Assembly: GCA_044359885.1 (NCBI GenBank)
Contig: JBIKLI010000288.1
Location: 1 to 5,748, forward strand
DNA length: 5,748 bases
Origin: CAIOSQ01 sp044359885
GTDB taxonomy: Bacteria > Pseudomonadota > Alphaproteobacteria > CACIAM-22H2
Direction: 5' to 3'
Shown piece after piece: positions 4,240 to 5,748 of this stretch. Each line of letters opens with the position of its first letter. The stretch's first letter is position 1. Under the pieces are notes generated by a model, which worked only from the letters and a program-made list of their open reading frames with translations, was not told the origin of the DNA and made no database searches. Made by a program: the position numbers and the translations under genes.

Positions 4240-5646
4240 ATGGCCATGCCCGCCCTCCAGCCTGTCGAGCCCGATGCGCGCGACGCCGCGATCGCGCGGC
4301 TGAAGGAGGTCTTCGGCGAGCGCTGCACGACCGCGCTGTCGGTGCGCGAGCAGCATGGCAAGGACGAATCCTGGCACCAGCCCGCCCCGCCCGACGCCGT
4401 CGTCTTCGCGCGCTCGACCGAGGACGTCGCCGCCGCGGTGAAGATCTGCGCGGCGCACCGGATGCCGGTGATCCCATTCGGCACCGGCACCTCGCTGGAA
4501 GGCCATGTCGCGGCGCTGCGCGGCGGGGTGTGCATCGACGTCTCGCAGATGAACCGCGTGGTCCGGGTCTCGGTCGAGGATCTGGACTGCACGGTCGAGG
4601 CGGGCGTCACCCGCAAGGCGCTGAACGAGCATCTGCGCGACACCGGCCTGTTCTTCCCGATCGATCCGGGTGCCGATGCGTCGCTGGGCGGGATGGCCGC
4701 GACGCGCGCCTCGGGCACCAACGCGGTGCGCTACGGCACGATGCGCGAGAACGTGCTGTCGCTGACCGTCGTGCTGCCCGACGGCCGGATCGTCAAGACC
4801 GCGCGGCGGTCGCGCAAATCCGCGGCCGGCTACGATCTGACCCGCCTGTTCGTCGGCTCCGAGGGCACGCTGGGCGTGATCACCGAGGTCACGCTGCGCC
4901 TCTACGGCATCCCTGCCGCGATCAGCTCCGCGACCTGCTCCTTCCCGAGCGTGAAGGCCGCGGTCGACACGGTGATCCAGACCATCCAGTCCGGCATCCC
5001 GGTGGCGCGCATGGAACTGGCCGACGAGCTGCAGATGAAGGCGTTCAACCTCTACGCCAGGCTGGGCGTGGCCGAGGCGCCCACGCTGTGGCTCGAATTC
5101 CACGGCACCGACGCCTCGGTCGCCGAGCAGGCCGAGATGGTCCAGGCGATCGCCGCCGAGCATGGCGGCGAGGGCTTCAAATGGACGACCTCGCCCGAGG
5201 AGCGCAAACGGCTCTGGCAGGCGCGGCACGACGCCGCCTATGCCGGCAAGGCGCTGCGGCCCGGCGCCCAGCTCTGGGCGACCGATGTCTGCGTGCCGAT
5301 CTCGCGGCTGGCGGACTGCATCGTCGAGACCCAGGCCGACGTCCAGGGATCCTTCCTGCAGGCGCCGATCGTCGGCCATGTCGGCGACGGCAATTTCCAT
5401 CTCACGATCATCCTCGACCCCGCCGATCCGCGCGAGGTCGAGGAGGCCAACCGGCTCAACGACCGGCTGGTGGCGCGCGCGCTGTCGATGGACGGCACCT
5501 GCACCGGCGAGCATGGCGTGGGCTACGGCAAGATCGACTTCCTCAACGCCGAGCATGGCGCCGATGTCCTCTCGGTGATGCGGGCGGTCAAGAAGGCGAT
5601 CGATCCCGACGGGATCATGAACCCCGGCAAGATCCTGCGGATGTGA
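4240..5646 (+). CDS. FAD-linked D-2-hydroxyacid dehydrogenase, probably D-lactate dehydrogenase (cytochrome), LDHD/GlcD family
   Basis: A 468-aa flavoprotein, normal for the family, expected to oxidise D-lactate or a related D-2-hydroxyacid to the 2-oxoacid and pass electrons to cytochrome c or quinone. The PCMH-type FAD-binding domain covers about 48-225, with PFGTGTSLEGH (79-89), DPGADASLGGMAATRASGT (142-160), NAVRYGTMRENVL (161-173) and GSEGTLGVITE (206-216). The C-terminal FAD-oxidase domain carries GHVGDGNFH (379-387) and CTGEHGVGYGK (421-431). By analogy with human D-2-hydroxyglutarate dehydrogenase, H380, H387 and E424 should bind the metal and H425 act as catalytic base. The wording around 79-89 and 142-173 is closer to mitochondrial LDHD and yeast DLD1 than to typical GlcD, and no glcE or glcF gene adjoins, which argues against glycolate oxidase. 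No signal peptide is seen, so it is probably cytoplasmic or peripheral on the membrane. The preceding cytochrome c gene fits a cytochrome-linked enzyme. D-2-hydroxyglutarate or another 2-hydroxyacid remains possible as substrate. Confidence 0.92.
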   Translation: MAMPALQPVEPDARDAAIARLKEVFGERCTTALSVREQHGKDESWHQPAPPDAVVFARSTEDVAAAVKICAAHRMPVIPFGTGTSLEGHVAALRGGVCIDVSQMNRVVRVSVEDLDCTVEAGVTRKALNEHLRDTGLFFPIDPGADASLGGMAATRASGTNAVRYGTMRENVLSLTVVLPDGRIVKTARRSRKSAAGYDLTRLFVGSEGTLGVITEVTLRLYGIPAAISSATCSFPSVKAAVDTVIQTIQSGIPVARMELADELQMKAFNLYARLGVAEAPTLWLEFHGTDASVAEQAEMVQAIAAEHGGEGFKWTTSPEERKRLWQARHDAAYAGKALRPGAQLWATDVCVPISRLADCIVETQADVQGSFLQAPIVGHVGDGNFHLTIILDPADPREVEEANRLNDRLVARALSMDGTCTGEHGVGYGKIDFLNAEHGADVLSVMRAVKKAIDPDGIMNPGKILRM

Positions 5647-5650
5647 GGCC

Positions 5651-5748
5651 ATGACGGTCGGCGTCGGCGGCTCGACGGCCGAGATCGAGCTCGCTCGGCT
5701 GTCGTCCATGCGCGGGACCGTGCCCGCGATCGGCGACGCCGAACGGGT
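5651..5748 (+). CDS. N-terminal fragment, possibly an M24-family (Xaa-Pro) peptidase, cut by the window edge
   Basis: An ATG at 5651, 4 bp after the dehydrogenase stop, opens 32 codons that continue past the right edge; it begins MTVGVGGSTAEIELARLSS and then reads MRGTVPAIGDAER. GAGG just before the start overlaps the preceding stop, in line with coupled translation. The opening GVGGST followed by an ELA-L helix and a PIGDAE-like segment recalls N-termini of bacterial aminopeptidase P-like proteins, from memory and without an alignment. No catalytic domain lies in the window, so the function is tentative; the reading frame itself is better supported than the family. Confidence 0.55.
   Translation, partial: MTVGVGGSTAEIELARLSSMRGTVPAIGDAER

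Noticed and set aside
4240..5646. Assignment of the flavoprotein as glycolate oxidase subunit GlcD
   Set aside because: No glcE or glcF gene is adjacent and the motif wording is nearer LDHD/DLD; GlcD remains a related family rather than the best name.
3661..5709. A 682-codon minus-strand open frame opposite the cytochrome and dehydrogenase
   Set aside because: It is rich in Arg, Gly, Asp and His and has no recognisable fold, while the opposite strand encodes proteins with intact catalytic motifs. It is a by-product of codon bias.

Overview
The window is very GC-rich DNA (about 70% by eye) with a strong G/C preference at third codon positions and densely packed genes. The protein families and their wording (a tandem pair of EamA transporters, an LDHD-type flavoprotein, a short-chain dehydrogenase) suggest an alphaproteobacterial chromosome, perhaps Rhodospirillales or Hyphomicrobiales. 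That placement is an inference; no rRNA or other marker is present. I see no transposase, integrase, tRNA, CRISPR array or phage gene, so this looks like ordinary chromosomal sequence.

Left arm, minus strand (1-858): a short-chain dehydrogenase/reductase of 250 aa, followed after 30 bp by the first 25 codons of a second gene that runs off the left edge. Middle (859-1010): a 152-bp divergent promoter region holding a 14-bp FNR/FixK-like dyad and a second G/C-rich dyad. From it a LuxR-type transcription factor (1011-1718) is read to the right. This factor has a receiver-like N-terminal half that lacks most phosphorylation residues. A 213-bp gap (1719-1931) follows, with hairpin-forming sequence and a run of ten G.

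Right arm, plus strand (1932-5748): two paralogous ten-helix EamA/DMT transporters overlapping by 4 bp, then after 11 bp a mono-haem c-type cytochrome lipoprotein. After another 75 bp comes an FAD-linked D-2-hydroxyacid dehydrogenase of the cytochrome-dependent D-lactate dehydrogenase (LDHD/GlcD) type, and after 4 bp the start of another gene whose N-terminus resembles M24 (Xaa-Pro peptidase) proteins. All five are co-directional and could form one or two operons.

The most interesting functional reading is that the dehydrogenase and the adjacent cytochrome form a D-lactate (or other D-2-hydroxyacid) oxidation unit. The transporters might move a related metabolite, and the divergent regulator/SDR pair might respond to oxygen or redox state through the FNR-like site. 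These links are inferences from gene order and motifs. Most genes belong to well-known families, and I do not see clear proof of a wholly new system.
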